Assembly (NCBI RefSeq): GCF_001904725.1
Contig: NZ_MRCE01000005.1
Span: 190,269-254,268 of the forward strand
Reading direction: 5' to 3'
Source: Phormidium ambiguum IAM M-71
GTDB taxonomy: Bacteria; Cyanobacteriota; Cyanobacteriia; Cyanobacteriales; Aerosakkonemataceae
Length of the DNA stretch: 64,000 nt
Both the position numbers and the translations under genes were made by a program. Below the pieces are notes generated by a model. That model worked only from the letters and a program-made list of their open reading frames with translations, had not been told where the DNA came from and did not search any database. This document shows, piece after piece, positions 45,474 to 54,498 of this stretch (its first letter is position 1; each line of letters starts with the position of its first letter).

Positions 45474-46577
45474 ATGGATATTCAGGGGTATCGGATATAC
45501 CACAAAGAGAATAAAATGCGTATCCCAAATGGTGAAAGAACTACGATCGCTCACCCGTTACGGGAAGATTGGCAAGATAAGGAAACGGAAAAGCTGGAAA
45601 AACAGCCTTTATCTGCCAAGGCAATTCAATTAATTGCACAAGCATCTGATTGTCATCAAAATCAGCAGTATAACGCGGCAGCTAAATTTTTCCAACAAGC
45701 TCTTACTATCTATCGGGAAATACAGTATCGTTCCGAAGAGGGAGTTGTTCTAGGGAAAATAGGGAACACTTTTTACGCTTTGGGTGATTATGTAAAAGCG
45801 ATTAACTATTATCTACAATGGTTGGATGTATCGAGGGAATTAAAAGATCTCCGTGCTGAGGGGTTGGCATTAGGAAACTTAGGTAATGCTTATCGCCATT
45901 TAGAAGACAATGTGAGAGCAATTGAATACCAACAACAAAGTTTGGCAATTGCTAAAACAGTAGGTGACGATCGCGGAGAAGTAGCGGCGCTAAATAATTT
46001 AGGATTGGCGTTTAAAGCATTAGGAAATTACGAAAAAACTGTAGAGTATTTGCAACAAAGTTTGTTGTTGATGCAGAAGTTACAAGATCGACAAGGAGAA
46101 GCACAAGTTCTGCGAAATTTGGGCAATGTTTATTATGCGTTAGGAAACTACGCTCAAGCAATAGATTCTTATCAACAACGATTAGCGATCGCCAAAGATA
46201 TCCAAGATGGTAGAGGCGAATTACAAGTACTCAGAAATTTAGCGAGTGCTTGCTATGCAGTTGGTGATTATTCAAGATCTATTGAGTATTATCAAATGCG
46301 CTTAGAAATTGCCCGACAATTTGAAGATCATCGCGTTGAAGAACAAACATTAGGAAATTTGGGTGTTACTTATGAAGCAGTGGGCAATTTTGCTAAAGCA
46401 GTAGAATGTTACGAACAACGTTTAGCTGTAGCTATTTTTATGCAAGATAGCCGAGTTGAGCAGCAATCTTTGGGAAGTTTAAAAGTTGCTTGTTATGCAA
46501 TGGGCGATTATGGTAGAGCATTTAAATATCAAGAAATGCGGAATAATCCCTCGCAAAATTTCATTGGTAATCGCTAG
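45474..46577 (+). CDS. Tetratricopeptide repeat protein, eight TPR-like units
   Basis: A 367-residue soluble protein. From about residue 48 it is built of eight 40-residue units of the NB-ARC/kinesin-light-chain TPR type, recognisable by LGNLGNAYxxLGDYxKAIEYYQQ-like patterns such as GKIGNTFYALGDY, GNLGNAYRHLED, RNLGNVYYALGNY and GNLGVTYEAVGNF. No catalytic domain or signal peptide is present. It probably acts as a protein-binding scaffold; partners are unknown. An alternative start lies at 45516 (MRIPNGERT). Confidence 0.85.
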   Translation: MDIQGYRIYHKENKMRIPNGERTTIAHPLREDWQDKETEKLEKQPLSAKAIQLIAQASDCHQNQQYNAAAKFFQQALTIYREIQYRSEEGVVLGKIGNTFYALGDYVKAINYYLQWLDVSRELKDLRAEGLALGNLGNAYRHLEDNVRAIEYQQQSLAIAKTVGDDRGEVAALNNLGLAFKALGNYEKTVEYLQQSLLLMQKLQDRQGEAQVLRNLGNVYYALGNYAQAIDSYQQRLAIAKDIQDGRGELQVLRNLASACYAVGDYSRSIEYYQMRLEIARQFEDHRVEEQTLGNLGVTYEAVGNFAKAVECYEQRLAVAIFMQDSRVEQQSLGSLKVACYAMGDYGRAFKYQEMRNNPSQNFIGNR

Positions 46578-46603
46578 TTGAAGAAGGCAAAAGTTTTTTG
46601 TGC

Positions 46604-48067
46604 TTATTTAGCTTTTACGACTTTTAAATTTTTCAGAGTTGCATCTACACAACCAATTATTTCGCTGCCCATTGCTTGCATATTTAGTAAATATTCAAGA
46701 GCATCTGGAGTAATCAGTTCTCCTGGCATCAAAACTGGAATTCCTGGTGGGTAAGGACAAATTGTTTCGGCACAAATTCGTGCTACTGCACGCTCGATCG
46801 GTAATGTTTCTGTTGCCGCAAAAAAAGCTTGTCGAGGAGTCATTTTTGGTGGTTGAGGGTTAAAATAAACTGGAGAATCGAATAATTCGGACGATCTTTT
46901 TCCTTGATGCTCTTGAGCTAATTTCCGAAAAGATAGAACTAGTTTTTCAATATCGGCTTGGGTATTTCCTAAACTAATAATAAAAGTTAAGTGTTTGGCA
47001 GAAGAAAACTCAGCTAATATGCCTTGTTGAGCGAGGAAATCTTCAGCGGCAAATCCGGTTATACCTAATTCAGAGACTATGACAGTTAATCTAGTACGAT
47101 CGATATTTTTAAACCCTGCTGAAGGATACAATTCTAAAACAGATAATTGCGGAATTCGACTAATTTCCCTTCTTGCTATTTCAGCAAGTTGTAAAGTTTG
47201 CGTTAATAACTCTTTGCCAAACAAAGCCATTTGTTGTCGTGCTGCATCTAAAGAAGATAATAACAAATAACTAGGGCTAGAAGATTGAAGTAATTGTAAA
47301 GCTTTACTGATGCGATCGCGTTCTATTCTTTCACCTTGAACGTGCAAAATTGCCGATTGAGTCAAACTACTTAAGACTTTATGAATTGATTGGACAGATA
47401 AATCTGCGCCTTTTGATAAAGCGGTGGGAGGTAAATCTGGATGAAAAGCGAAATGGGGGCCATGAGCTTCATCAACTATTAGCGGGATATTATATTGATG
47501 GGTGAGATTAGCGATCGCTTCCACATCTCCACAAACACCATAATAAGTTGGATAAACCATCATTACCGCTTTCGCATCAGGATGTTCCTGCAAAGCATCA
47601 GCAACACCTTCTGGCGTAATACTGTGAGCAATATCTAAATTAGAGTCATATTCAGGTTGCACAAAAATAGGAATTGCACCCGAAAGAATCAACCCAGAAA
47701 TTGCCGACTTATGCACATTACGCGGCAAAATAATTTTGTCCCCATCCCCACAAGTCGCCAAAATTCCCGCAATAATTCCCGCCGTAGAACCATTCACCAA
47801 AAACCAAGAATCATCCGCACCAAAAGCCGCCGCCGCCAACTCTTGCGCCGCCTTAATTACACTTTCAGGAGCCGCTAAATTATCTAATTTTTCTAACTCC
47901 GTCAAATCAGCCTTAAACACCTGAGAACCCAACAAATCTCGCATCTTTTGCGAAACTCCCCTACCTTGTTTATGACCCGGAGTGTAAAAAGCCGCATGGT
48001 CATCTTCTACATAACTTTTAATCGCATCTAATAAAGGTGTTTTTGCCTGAAAAATACGATCGAACAT
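46604..48067 (-). CDS. Orn/Lys/Arg decarboxylase family PLP enzyme
   Basis: A 487-residue fold-type I PLP enzyme. HAAFYTPGHKQGRG at the start, LVNGSTAGIIAGILA (phosphate cup), PRNVHKSAISGLIL, PTYYGVCGD, DEAHGPHFAFHP and the Schiff-base lysine in SIHKVLSSLTQS are diagnostic, and ERAVARICAETICPYPPGIP closes the domain. It lacks the N-terminal wing of the large inducible enzymes and resembles the short cyanobacterial/Bacillus SpeA-type group. The predicted reaction is decarboxylation of arginine or lysine to agmatine or cadaverine; the choice cannot be made here. Confidence 0.88.
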   Translation of the reverse strand: MFDRIFQAKTPLLDAIKSYVEDDHAAFYTPGHKQGRGVSQKMRDLLGSQVFKADLTELEKLDNLAAPESVIKAAQELAAAAFGADDSWFLVNGSTAGIIAGILATCGDGDKIILPRNVHKSAISGLILSGAIPIFVQPEYDSNLDIAHSITPEGVADALQEHPDAKAVMMVYPTYYGVCGDVEAIANLTHQYNIPLIVDEAHGPHFAFHPDLPPTALSKGADLSVQSIHKVLSSLTQSAILHVQGERIERDRISKALQLLQSSSPSYLLLSSLDAARQQMALFGKELLTQTLQLAEIARREISRIPQLSVLELYPSAGFKNIDRTRLTVIVSELGITGFAAEDFLAQQGILAEFSSAKHLTFIISLGNTQADIEKLVLSFRKLAQEHQGKRSSELFDSPVYFNPQPPKMTPRQAFFAATETLPIERAVARICAETICPYPPGIPVLMPGELITPDALEYLLNMQAMGSEIIGCVDATLKNLKVVKAK

Positions 48068-48120
48068 TTAATATTTCCCCCTAAAAACCATAGTAATCAT
48101 AAATCAATTAGCAAAACTTC

Positions 48121-48173
48121 TTCCTCTCTTTCTTCTCTCTGCGTTCTCTGCGTCTCTGCGGTTCAAAAAATCC
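48121..48173. repeat. Dispersed GAACCGCAGAGACGCAGAG repeat, copy 2 (inverted)
   Basis: CTCTGCGTCTCTGCGGTTC followed by AAAAAATCC is the reverse complement of the copy at 9243-9290. It lies upstream of the decarboxylase gene. Confidence 0.7.
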
Positions 48174-48256
48174 AAAGTCATAAGACATAACTAATAAGAG
48201 AGATGAAATAAAAACAAAAACTTCCTAGTTTTAAGATAGTCGAACTAAAAAACATT

Positions 48257-48493
48257 ATGGTCAACCCTATTCCCAACCCCACCCCGCAACCAGACATCCC
48301 CAACCCCCTACCCGAACCCTATCCCCAACCACCAGAACCAGTACCAGGGCCAATTCCCCAGCCAGTGCCAGGGCCAGCACCAGAACCAGTACCAGGGCCA
48401 GTTCCTCAGCCGATACCAGGGCCAGCACCAGAACCAGTACCGGGGCCAATTCCCCAGCCAGTGCCAGGGCCAATTCCCCAAACGGTTCCTTAA
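48257..48493 (+). CDS. Proline-rich tandem-repeat small protein
   Basis: A 78-residue ORF made almost only of Pro, Gly, Glu, Gln, Val, Ile and Ala. From about residue 28 it repeats the 8-residue units PVPGPIPQ and PVPGPAPE, matching a 24-bp DNA repeat (CCAGTGCCAGGGCCAATTCC-type) that runs to the end. No signal peptide and no clear ribosome-binding site are visible. It starts 45 bp upstream of ychF and may be co-transcribed. The reverse strand is also open here because of the repeat, so translation needs proof. A structural or adhesive linker-like peptide is possible. Confidence 0.5.
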   Translation: MVNPIPNPTPQPDIPNPLPEPYPQPPEPVPGPIPQPVPGPAPEPVPGPVPQPIPGPAPEPVPGPIPQPVPGPIPQTVP

Positions 48494-48537
48494 GCGTTTA
48501 AAATCGAATTTGCACCAGTTTTAAACCTTGGATTAAG

Positions 48538-49629
48538 ATGCTAAGAGCCGGAATTGTTGGACTACCTAACGTTGGTAAATCTACTTTGTTTAACGCTTTG
48601 GTGGCAAATGCAAAAGCAGAAGCCGCCAACTTTCCATTTTGTACAATTGAACCAAATGTCGGGGTAGTTGCTGTTCCCGACGAACGGTTAAATGTGTTAG
48701 CTAAAATATCAGATTCAGCGCAAATTATTCCTGCAAGAGTTGAATTTGTAGATATTGCGGGTTTGGTGAAAGGTGCGAGTCAAGGTGAAGGACTGGGAAA
48801 TAAATTTTTATCTCATATTCGGGAAGTTGATGCGATCGTTCACGTAGTCCGCTGTTTTGAAGATGATGATATTATTCATGTTGCAGGTTCTGTCGATCCA
48901 GCAAGAGATATTGAAGTCATTAATTTAGAATTAGGTTTAGCAGATTTAGATCAAGTTGAACGAAAGATCGATCGCACTCGTAAACTAGCACGCACCAGCA
49001 AAGAAGCACAACTAGAATTAGAAGCCTTAGAAAAAATCAATGCCATTTTAAACGAAGGAAAACCAGCCAGACAAGCGCGGTTAACCGACGAAGAAAAACA
49101 AGCAATTAAAGGTTTAGGTTTACTCACCAATAAACCAATTATCTATGGTGCTAATGTCTCTGAAGATGATTTAGCAAGCGGCAATGAATATGTAGAAAGA
49201 GTGCGCGAAATTGCTGCCCAAGAAAATGCTCAAGTCGTAATTGTTTCCGCCCAAGTAGAATCAGAATTAGTTTCTTTACCAGAAGAAGATAGAGCAGAAT
49301 TTCTCGAATCTTTGGGAGTAGAAGAAGGTGGATTAAAATCTTTAATTCGCGCCACTTACGAACTTTTGGGATTAAGAACTTACTTCACAACAGGGCCAAA
49401 AGAAACTCGCGCTTGGACAATTCACGCCGGAATGTCCGCACCCCAAGCCGCAGGTGTAATTCACACCGATTTTGAGCGGGGTTTTATTCGTGCAGAAACG
49501 GTTGCTTACAAAGATTTAGTAACAAATGGATCGATGAATGCTGCGAAGGAAAAAGGTTTAGTTCGCAGTGAAGGTAAAGAGTATGTGGTGCAAGAAGGCG
49601 ATGTAATGTTGTTTAGGTTTAATGTGTAA
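48538..49629 (+). CDS. ychF: Redox-regulated ATPase YchF (Obg-related)
   Basis: A 363-residue P-loop protein. [17 protein letters not shown] is the Walker A motif, [22 protein letters not shown] the G3/switch II region and the TGS domain covers about 275-362 ([15 protein letters not shown] through [13 protein letters not shown]). YchF prefers ATP over GTP because the G4 motif is altered (here N-x-x-E type, [13 protein letters not shown]). It associates with ribosomes and takes part in translation and oxidative-stress control. It is full length and strongly conserved. Confidence 0.97.
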   Translation: MLRAGIVGLPNVGKSTLFNALVANAKAEAANFPFCTIEPNVGVVAVPDERLNVLAKISDSAQIIPARVEFVDIAGLVKGASQGEGLGNKFLSHIREVDAIVHVVRCFEDDDIIHVAGSVDPARDIEVINLELGLADLDQVERKIDRTRKLARTSKEAQLELEALEKINAILNEGKPARQARLTDEEKQAIKGLGLLTNKPIIYGANVSEDDLASGNEYVERVREIAAQENAQVVIVSAQVESELVSLPEEDRAEFLESLGVEEGGLKSLIRATYELLGLRTYFTTGPKETRAWTIHAGMSAPQAAGVIHTDFERGFIRAETVAYKDLVTNGSMNAAKEKGLVRSEGKEYVVQEGDVMLFRFNV

Positions 49630-49723
49630 ATTAGGGCGATTAATTCACATACCAAACCACCGATTAAGATAAAACTTAAGTCAGCAAGAAGCAAAATTTT
49701 CCAGAGTTTGGGTGATGTTGAAT

Positions 49724-50221
49724 TTAGATAGGCGAGATTCCGTAGATTGCCAGTAAATCCCTGTCTGAATCTATGAGACGACCCGGAAAAAAATTCGGGT
49801 TGTCTATTAGTTCCCAGGAGTAAGGGACTTCTGAAGGAAAAACTTGTATTTCCATATCTGTTTCATCAACAGCTAAGTCTACCCCGTCTGAATAAGCCTC
49901 TTTTATTGCTTCATCTAGGAATGGTTTTAAACTAGGGTTTTCTTTGATTAGTTTTTTAATTTTTTTCCGCTGTTCCCGAATGGTTCTGATCCAACTTTTA
50001 CTTCTTTGGTCGGGTTGATACTCCCATTTCAACAAGTGTCCAAGTAGAACTCCCAGACGATTTACTAATTCTTGTTTTTCCTGTTTACCCAAAGATTCTA
50101 TTTCCTCAATCAAATTGTCAATATCAAGATTGTTTAAGTCACGCTGACGCAACAACTGTACTTGTTTCTGAACCCAAGCATAAAAGTCAGTTTCATATAG
50201 GTTGATTAATGGAAGGTTCAT
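49724..50221 (-). CDS. DUF29 family protein, paralogue 2
   Basis: A 165-residue DUF29 protein closely similar to that at 43856-44353: LYETDFYAWVQKQVQLLRQR, NLIEEIESLGKQEKQELVNRL and GHLLKWEYQP are shared. The frame is open to 50254, but the start is placed at ATG 50221 because the paralogue starts at the same residue (MNLP) and both have CTGAGGAAGA just before it. Its function is unknown. The 5' side is occupied by a TIR element 50 bp away. Confidence 0.88.
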   Translation of the reverse strand: MNLPLINLYETDFYAWVQKQVQLLRQRDLNNLDIDNLIEEIESLGKQEKQELVNRLGVLLGHLLKWEYQPDQRSKSWIRTIREQRKKIKKLIKENPSLKPFLDEAIKEAYSDGVDLAVDETDMEIQVFPSEVPYSWELIDNPNFFPGRLIDSDRDLLAIYGISPI

Positions 50222-50272
50222 GCTCTCTTCCTCAGCTAGTTCATACTTATTCAATCATAACTATAAAATCTA

Positions 50273-50377
50273 ATATCAATTCTCTATGAAGATGCGCTTA
50301 ATTAACCCCACCCCAAACCCCTCCCCGTCTACGGGGAGGGGCTATGATTTAAGCGCAATTTTACAGAGAATTGATAT
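50273..50377 (+). repeat. TIR-hairpin element, copy 5 (long form, matched variant ends)
   Basis: The ends are ATATCAATTCTCT and AGAGAATTGATAT, still perfect inverted repeats although both differ from the family ATACC/GGTAT by the same paired change. The inner part GCGCTTAATTAACCCCACCC and the hairpin CCCCTCCCCGTCTACGGGGAGGGG are intact. Confidence 0.85.
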
Positions 50378-50418
50378 AAGCATCATTAATATTTCTATGT
50401 TTAACAATCAAGTATTGA

Positions 50419-51327
50419 TTAAGGCATATACACCCAAGAACCCAGATTTTCATCATCTGTACCGACAATTATGCCACCATTTGCACCGGGAACAAGTTCG
50501 ATCGCTTCCACCTTATGATAATCTAACCGATACAATGGAAAAAGATCGGGGTTTTGTCGAAATGAAACTTCATTTCCATTGACTACAAATACACCTGCAA
50601 TATATACCGCCGATGTGAACGGCCCATCATTTCCTGGATCGGTTGCCGAACTAATAAAGAGTGTCCCTGTGCGATCGATCTTTAGATCGGAAATATGCCG
50701 CAAATCATTAGAATTAGGCCAAGGAACTGTTAAACTTTTACTACCTTTTACTTCAATTTTATAACTTGGTAAATTTAAAATCCCCCAATAAACTATTGCA
50801 GGTTTTTCCCTTTTTCCTCGTTCCGCCCAAACAGTTAATAATTTACCATCAATTTCTTGTATAGCAAATCCTTCAAAATTAGGTTTTTCAGGTAAATTTG
50901 GTAAATCAAATACTTTAAATAGGAAACTCTCACCCTTTCTTTCACCTAACCGGAAATTATACACTTTCCCTTTACTACTTAAGGCCATAAAAGAACTAGG
51001 TTCTCTAGGAACTGCGGTTATAGATTCTAAGTCTGAACCGAAATATAATTCCTGCAATCCATTTGATGAATTGAAAGGAAAATATTCAGGTTGATCTTTA
51101 CCTTTAATACTAATAATTGCTAAACGCCCTTCATCTTTTCCTTTATTATCATGAACAATCAAAAACTCTAAAAAATTATCTTTTTTCTCGATCAAAGCCA
51201 TGCCACTAATACCAAAATTTATTCCTCCTCTCACAGGTCGCCATTGTTCTGCTACAACTTTCTGAGGATTAAATAACAATATTGCTAATATAATTGTCCA
51301 AAATAATAAAATAACGAATCTTTTCAT
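50419..51327 (-). CDS. Secreted beta-rich protein, unknown function
   Basis: A 302-residue protein with a signal peptide (residues 1-26; hydrophobic FVILLFWTIILAILLF, probable cleavage after VVAEQ or VVA). The mature part is made of short beta-strand repeats with recurring G-x-F/I and D/N-G turns, for example GISGMALIEKKDN, GLQELYFGSDLESITAVPRE and HISDLKIDRTGTLFISSATD, which suggest a beta-propeller. No catalytic motif was recognised; an esterase-like or phytase-like propeller is only a guess. It is probably periplasmic. Confidence 0.7.
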   Translation of the reverse strand: MKRFVILLFWTIILAILLFNPQKVVAEQWRPVRGGINFGISGMALIEKKDNFLEFLIVHDNKGKDEGRLAIISIKGKDQPEYFPFNSSNGLQELYFGSDLESITAVPREPSSFMALSSKGKVYNFRLGERKGESFLFKVFDLPNLPEKPNFEGFAIQEIDGKLLTVWAERGKREKPAIVYWGILNLPSYKIEVKGSKSLTVPWPNSNDLRHISDLKIDRTGTLFISSATDPGNDGPFTSAVYIAGVFVVNGNEVSFRQNPDLFPLYRLDYHKVEAIELVPGANGGIIVGTDDENLGSWVYMP

Positions 51328-51424
51328 TTTATTTTTAGTAATTAATTTAGTTTGATTAACTTGTCATTTGTTATTTATTAGCAACGTATCAATAATAGGG
51401 CTTACGCAACTCGCATATTTTTGC

Positions 51425-51488
51425 TGTAGGGTGCGTGACATTGCCAAATAATTTGCACCCAGTCATGAGACTTGTAGCGTCACGCACC
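51425..51488. repeat. GTAGGGTGCGTGAC inverted-repeat element
   Basis: TGTAGGGTGCGTGAC and GCGTCACGCACCA are inverted repeats about 35 bp apart. It belongs to the same family as 14611 and 32135. It lies between two minus-strand genes. Confidence 0.65.
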
Positions 51489-51529
51489 AACCACTGATTG
51501 TCACTAATGACCAATCATAATTGACATAC

Positions 51530-51997
51530 TTAAAATGATGCTGCGTAAGTCAATTCAAACTCACGGGAAATTATGACACAGCAAGAATTATTTTGTTGTT
51601 CTAGTGTGTGAAATTCGAGCTTACCTACAACTGTTGTAATTGGTCGTCGTAAGGGTTTATTATCGTACTGGCTACGCTCACGAGTACTCCAATCCATAAT
51701 GGTAGCGTCGAGATTATTTTGAATTTCTGCTGCTAACATTAACAAATCAAATTTATTTTTAGATTGCCCAACTATCGGAAATTTCATGAGAATAGATTGG
51801 GTAATAATTGGTCTAGCATCGTTAGCGGTAACGTGCGTTTGACAAGCACCAAATTCTAAGTCGTAATGCTCGAAGTGAAAAATTTCTTTGTACTCAGTAA
51901 AGTTTGTTTGAATGTCTTTAATCGCTTTTTCTATTTGGGGAAATAGACCTAAATTTGGATCGGATAGTAATTTACGAATGTTGGAAATTTCACTCAT
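51530..51997 (-). CDS. Hypothetical protein, 155 aa
   Basis: A soluble 155-residue protein with no signal peptide or membrane span. Stretches such as FHFEHYDLEFGACQTHVTAND, ITTVVGKLEFHTLEQQ and CCVIISREFELTYAASF suggest alternating beta strands, and the first 35 residues are helical. I do not recognise the family. It lies on the same strand as its neighbours but is separated from them by 80 and 200 bp. Confidence 0.6.
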   Translation of the reverse strand: MSEISNIRKLLSDPNLGLFPQIEKAIKDIQTNFTEYKEIFHFEHYDLEFGACQTHVTANDARPIITQSILMKFPIVGQSKNKFDLLMLAAEIQNNLDATIMDWSTRERSQYDNKPLRRPITTVVGKLEFHTLEQQNNSCCVIISREFELTYAASF

Positions 51998-52077
51998 GAT
52001 CTTTACCTATTTAATTATTGTTAAGTAGTGACATGACTATTGCTAATAAAGCTCTAAAACAGAAAACTTTATCTAGC

Positions 52078-53016
52078 TTACTCATCACTAGCTAATTCTA
52101 GTTTTGAGAGCAAAGCTTCTGTCAGTAATTCCTTAACTCTTTGTGCTTGATACCATCTTAATAATATGATGCTTTTTGCTCCTTTAATTAAGAGAATTTT
52201 AATTAATTCCTGCCTAAAATTTTGTCTTAAATTATTGGGTAATGAGTGATAAGTTTTATTAAAAATAATTTTTAGCCATACTTTATAAATCTCAAACAAA
52301 GTGGCAACGCGATCGCTATTTAAATTCCGATTAGTTGTTTGTTCCGTATGAATGTGGAAAGTGGCCAACTCCTCATCAATAAAACCTACTTTATAATCCA
52401 CCATAATCCGCAGCCACATTTCTAAATCACATAATTGTTTAAACATTGGATCGAACAAACCAAGTTGGTGAAAAACCTCGCGGCGAATTAACACATTAGT
52501 CGGTTCACCAATTTTGTTATATGGCGGCTTTAAAAAATTTGGATCTCTCAGTAAAGTTAAACCAGATTGAATTGATTCTAGTTGAGTCCAGTGTTGATGT
52601 AGATTTTGCATTCCCTTAATAAAATTGGCATCGATCGATCGATCGAACACCAAGCGACGCGGACAAAAAACTAAACCAATATCTCCATCTTGTTCGGCCA
52701 ACTCTACCATTTTAGTAATGCAGTTTGGTGCGATCGCATCATCCTGAAATAAAAACTTGACATACTTACCTTGAGCTTGGGAAATACAAAAATTCCAATT
52801 CCCAACCAACCCATACCTAGAATGAGAAAAAATCCGACAATTTGGTAAATTTGCCGATCGCAATAACTTTAAAGAATCGTCCTGAGAAGCATCATCAGAA
52901 ATAATAATTTCGCTGTTAGGGTAACTATTACTTTGCAGACACTCAATCAAAGGAGTAATAAATTCCCCAGCGTTATAAACAGGAACACAAATACTGACCA
53001 GTGGATAACTACCCAT
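52078..53016 (-). CDS. Glycosyltransferase family 2
   Basis: A 312-residue GT-A fold enzyme. PLVSICVPVYNAGEFI is the nucleotide-binding start, EIIISDDASQDDSL the first acidic motif, KFLFQDDAIAP the DxD-like metal site (Q-D-D) and PTNVLIRREVF and LCDLEMWLRI form the acceptor side with the ED-type base. No membrane spans are present, so it is cytoplasmic or peripheral. It transfers a sugar from a nucleotide sugar, probably to a polysaccharide or a glycolipid. No polysaccharide cluster surrounds it. Confidence 0.9.
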   Translation of the reverse strand: MGSYPLVSICVPVYNAGEFITPLIECLQSNSYPNSEIIISDDASQDDSLKLLRSANLPNCRIFSHSRYGLVGNWNFCISQAQGKYVKFLFQDDAIAPNCITKMVELAEQDGDIGLVFCPRRLVFDRSIDANFIKGMQNLHQHWTQLESIQSGLTLLRDPNFLKPPYNKIGEPTNVLIRREVFHQLGLFDPMFKQLCDLEMWLRIMVDYKVGFIDEELATFHIHTEQTTNRNLNSDRVATLFEIYKVWLKIIFNKTYHSLPNNLRQNFRQELIKILLIKGAKSIILLRWYQAQRVKELLTEALLSKLELASDE

Positions 53017-53182
53017 TGACTACATTTACTTCCGAAACAAGCCTGATATAGTGACAGTTAACACTTAAATTAAAGTTGCAGGTAAACTTTACCACATAAC
53101 CTAAAATTAACGGCATACTGGAAACAGTAGCCCCTGTGCAACCTACTCCTTACCTTGAATTGGTAAAACTTGTCGAGTAATT

Positions 53183-53722
53183 ATGAGACGCAAACCCACC
53201 CCTGTCGCCAATAGACCTTCCTCAACTACTAGTAAACCCTCCCTGTTTAACTACACATCATTAGCCATTATTGCTGGCGTTTTTATTTTGGGAATTGGTA
53301 TTGGTCTTGCTTTTAGTACCACTGCAACTTCTGATTCCGGTACCAACGTCTATTCCCGCGAATTTATCGATCGCAGCGCCCCTAACGCCGCCCTTTGCGC
53401 CCAATTTGGTGCTAGCGCGATCGTCACCGACACCCGGGTTTTCGTTACCCTCAACCCCTTTAGCGTCTACATATCTCAACCAAGAATGCAGCCAGGGTGC
53501 GTGTTGCGTACCAACAACTGGTCAATTTTAGAGCAAAGAAAACTCGTCAACGGCGAACAAGTCCGAAACTGTAAACTAAGGATGAACACTTTCGCCTACA
53601 CAGGTGCCCTGGAAAGTTCACCCCAAATTGACTGCGTGTACCGCAACGACAACGATCAAAACCGATTTAATCAAATCCCTGGCGCTGGCGGTCCACCCCC
53701 GGCAGAAACTGGTGAATTCTAA
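53183..53722 (+). CDS. DUF3172 family membrane-anchored protein
   Basis: A 179-residue protein. A basic Pro/Ser/Thr N-terminus is followed by one hydrophobic span (about 28-48, SLAIIAGVFILGIGIGLAF), then a conserved domain with YSREFIDRSAPNAALCAQFG, VFVTLNPFSVYISQP and QPGCVLRTNNWSILEQ, the pattern of the cyanobacterial and plastid-lineage DUF3172 family. Three to four cysteines in the mature part could pair outside the cytoplasm. Its function is unknown. The last 56 bp overlap the convergent 191-aa ORF. Confidence 0.85.
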   Translation: MRRKPTPVANRPSSTTSKPSLFNYTSLAIIAGVFILGIGIGLAFSTTATSDSGTNVYSREFIDRSAPNAALCAQFGASAIVTDTRVFVTLNPFSVYISQPRMQPGCVLRTNNWSILEQRKLVNGEQVRNCKLRMNTFAYTGALESSPQIDCVYRNDNDQNRFNQIPGAGGPPPAETGEF

Positions 53723-54242
53723 CCTTTAAACTTTTCCTTCTCTGAACTGAAGAACCCTGAAAACGCCGAGAACGCCTCACAGACTGTCGGCGTTTTTTGC
53801 TATTACCCCTAACCCGCCGCCGTCGTCTTCTTTCGACTTGTGATACAGGTCGATCGGGATTAGCATTCTCATTAGTTGTAGTAGCTGAACTTGGCAAACC
53901 ATTAACTTCCAGACTATTCAAAGAATTAGGCAACTTTTGCAACGGCATTTGCGAATTATTGCTTCGCGGTCTTACTTTTGGCAAAGGTTGACCAAATTCA
54001 ATTACAGAGTTATTCACGCTGTTACTTCTCTGTAACGGTGGTACTTCCACAAACGGCATTTGTTGTTCGGGAAAAATTGCGGGAGGTAGTTCCGGCTCCG
54101 CCGCCGTTGGCTGGCTAGCCGTCCCTAAAATAGCGATCGCCATGACACTCAAATAAGTAAAAATTCGCCAGCGGCAAAAAGTATTGCATAATACAAAGTT
54201 TTGGCGATCGGAATTGCTTGCAATTAAATTTTTTGGCAGCAT
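53667..54242 (-). CDS. Secreted Pro/Arg-rich protein, uncertain
   Basis: A 191-residue ORF with a possible signal peptide (about residues 28-48, IFTYLSVMAIAILGTASQPTA cut at TAA), a low-complexity Pro/Asn/Ser middle and a very basic C-terminus (VERRRRRRVRGNSKKRRQSV). The first 48 residues include an unusual extended N-terminal region, so the start may be ATG at about residue 34. It overlaps the convergent DUF3172 gene by 56 bp, and that gene's terminator lies inside it. I do not recognise the family; the signal-peptide part is the best support for a real gene. Confidence 0.45.
   Translation of the reverse strand: MLPKNLIASNSDRQNFVLCNTFCRWRIFTYLSVMAIAILGTASQPTAAEPELPPAIFPEQQMPFVEVPPLQRSNSVNNSVIEFGQPLPKVRPRSNNSQMPLQKLPNSLNSLEVNGLPSSATTTNENANPDRPVSQVERRRRRRVRGNSKKRRQSVRRSRRFQGSSVQRRKSLKVRIHQFLPGVDRQRQGFD
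53760..53798 (+). terminator. Rho-independent terminator of the DUF3172 gene
   Basis: AAAACGCCGA and TCGGCGTTTTTT form a 10-bp stem around a 17-base loop and end in six T residues, 38 bp after the DUF3172 stop codon. It lies within the opposite-strand 191-aa ORF. Confidence 0.8.
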
Positions 54243-54498
54243 TTGTAAAGATACTGTGAAGTAAACAAAATTAACTCGAAATCCTGAAAACCTTACAAGT
54301 ATAGTGAAAATACTTAAAGTTAAAATTAAACAAGTTAGGCTCTGACCAAAAATTTACAAAAACTTATCAATTAAGGCGGAAAAGGTTACATAGTTTCGCC
54401 GATCGGAAAAATTTATGGTCAAAATACTCATCTCCAACCCAATTTTGAATCCTAACTTCCTGTTTTGAACTTTCCCTGTTAGTCTTTCGGCAAATCTT

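Noticed and set aside
48267-48473. 68-aa minus-strand ORF of Leu, Val and Ala
   Set aside because: It is the mirror of the proline repeat; the periodic DNA keeps both strands open, and the minus product lacks any start signal.
48290-48493. Possible CRISPR-like direct repeats
   Set aside because: The 24-bp repeats are contiguous without unique spacers and keep a reading frame; no cas genes are present.
52630-52645. CGATCGATCGATCGA run in the glycosyltransferase gene
   Set aside because: It is a short chance overlap of GATC/HIP1-like words in coding sequence and keeps the frame; no further structure.
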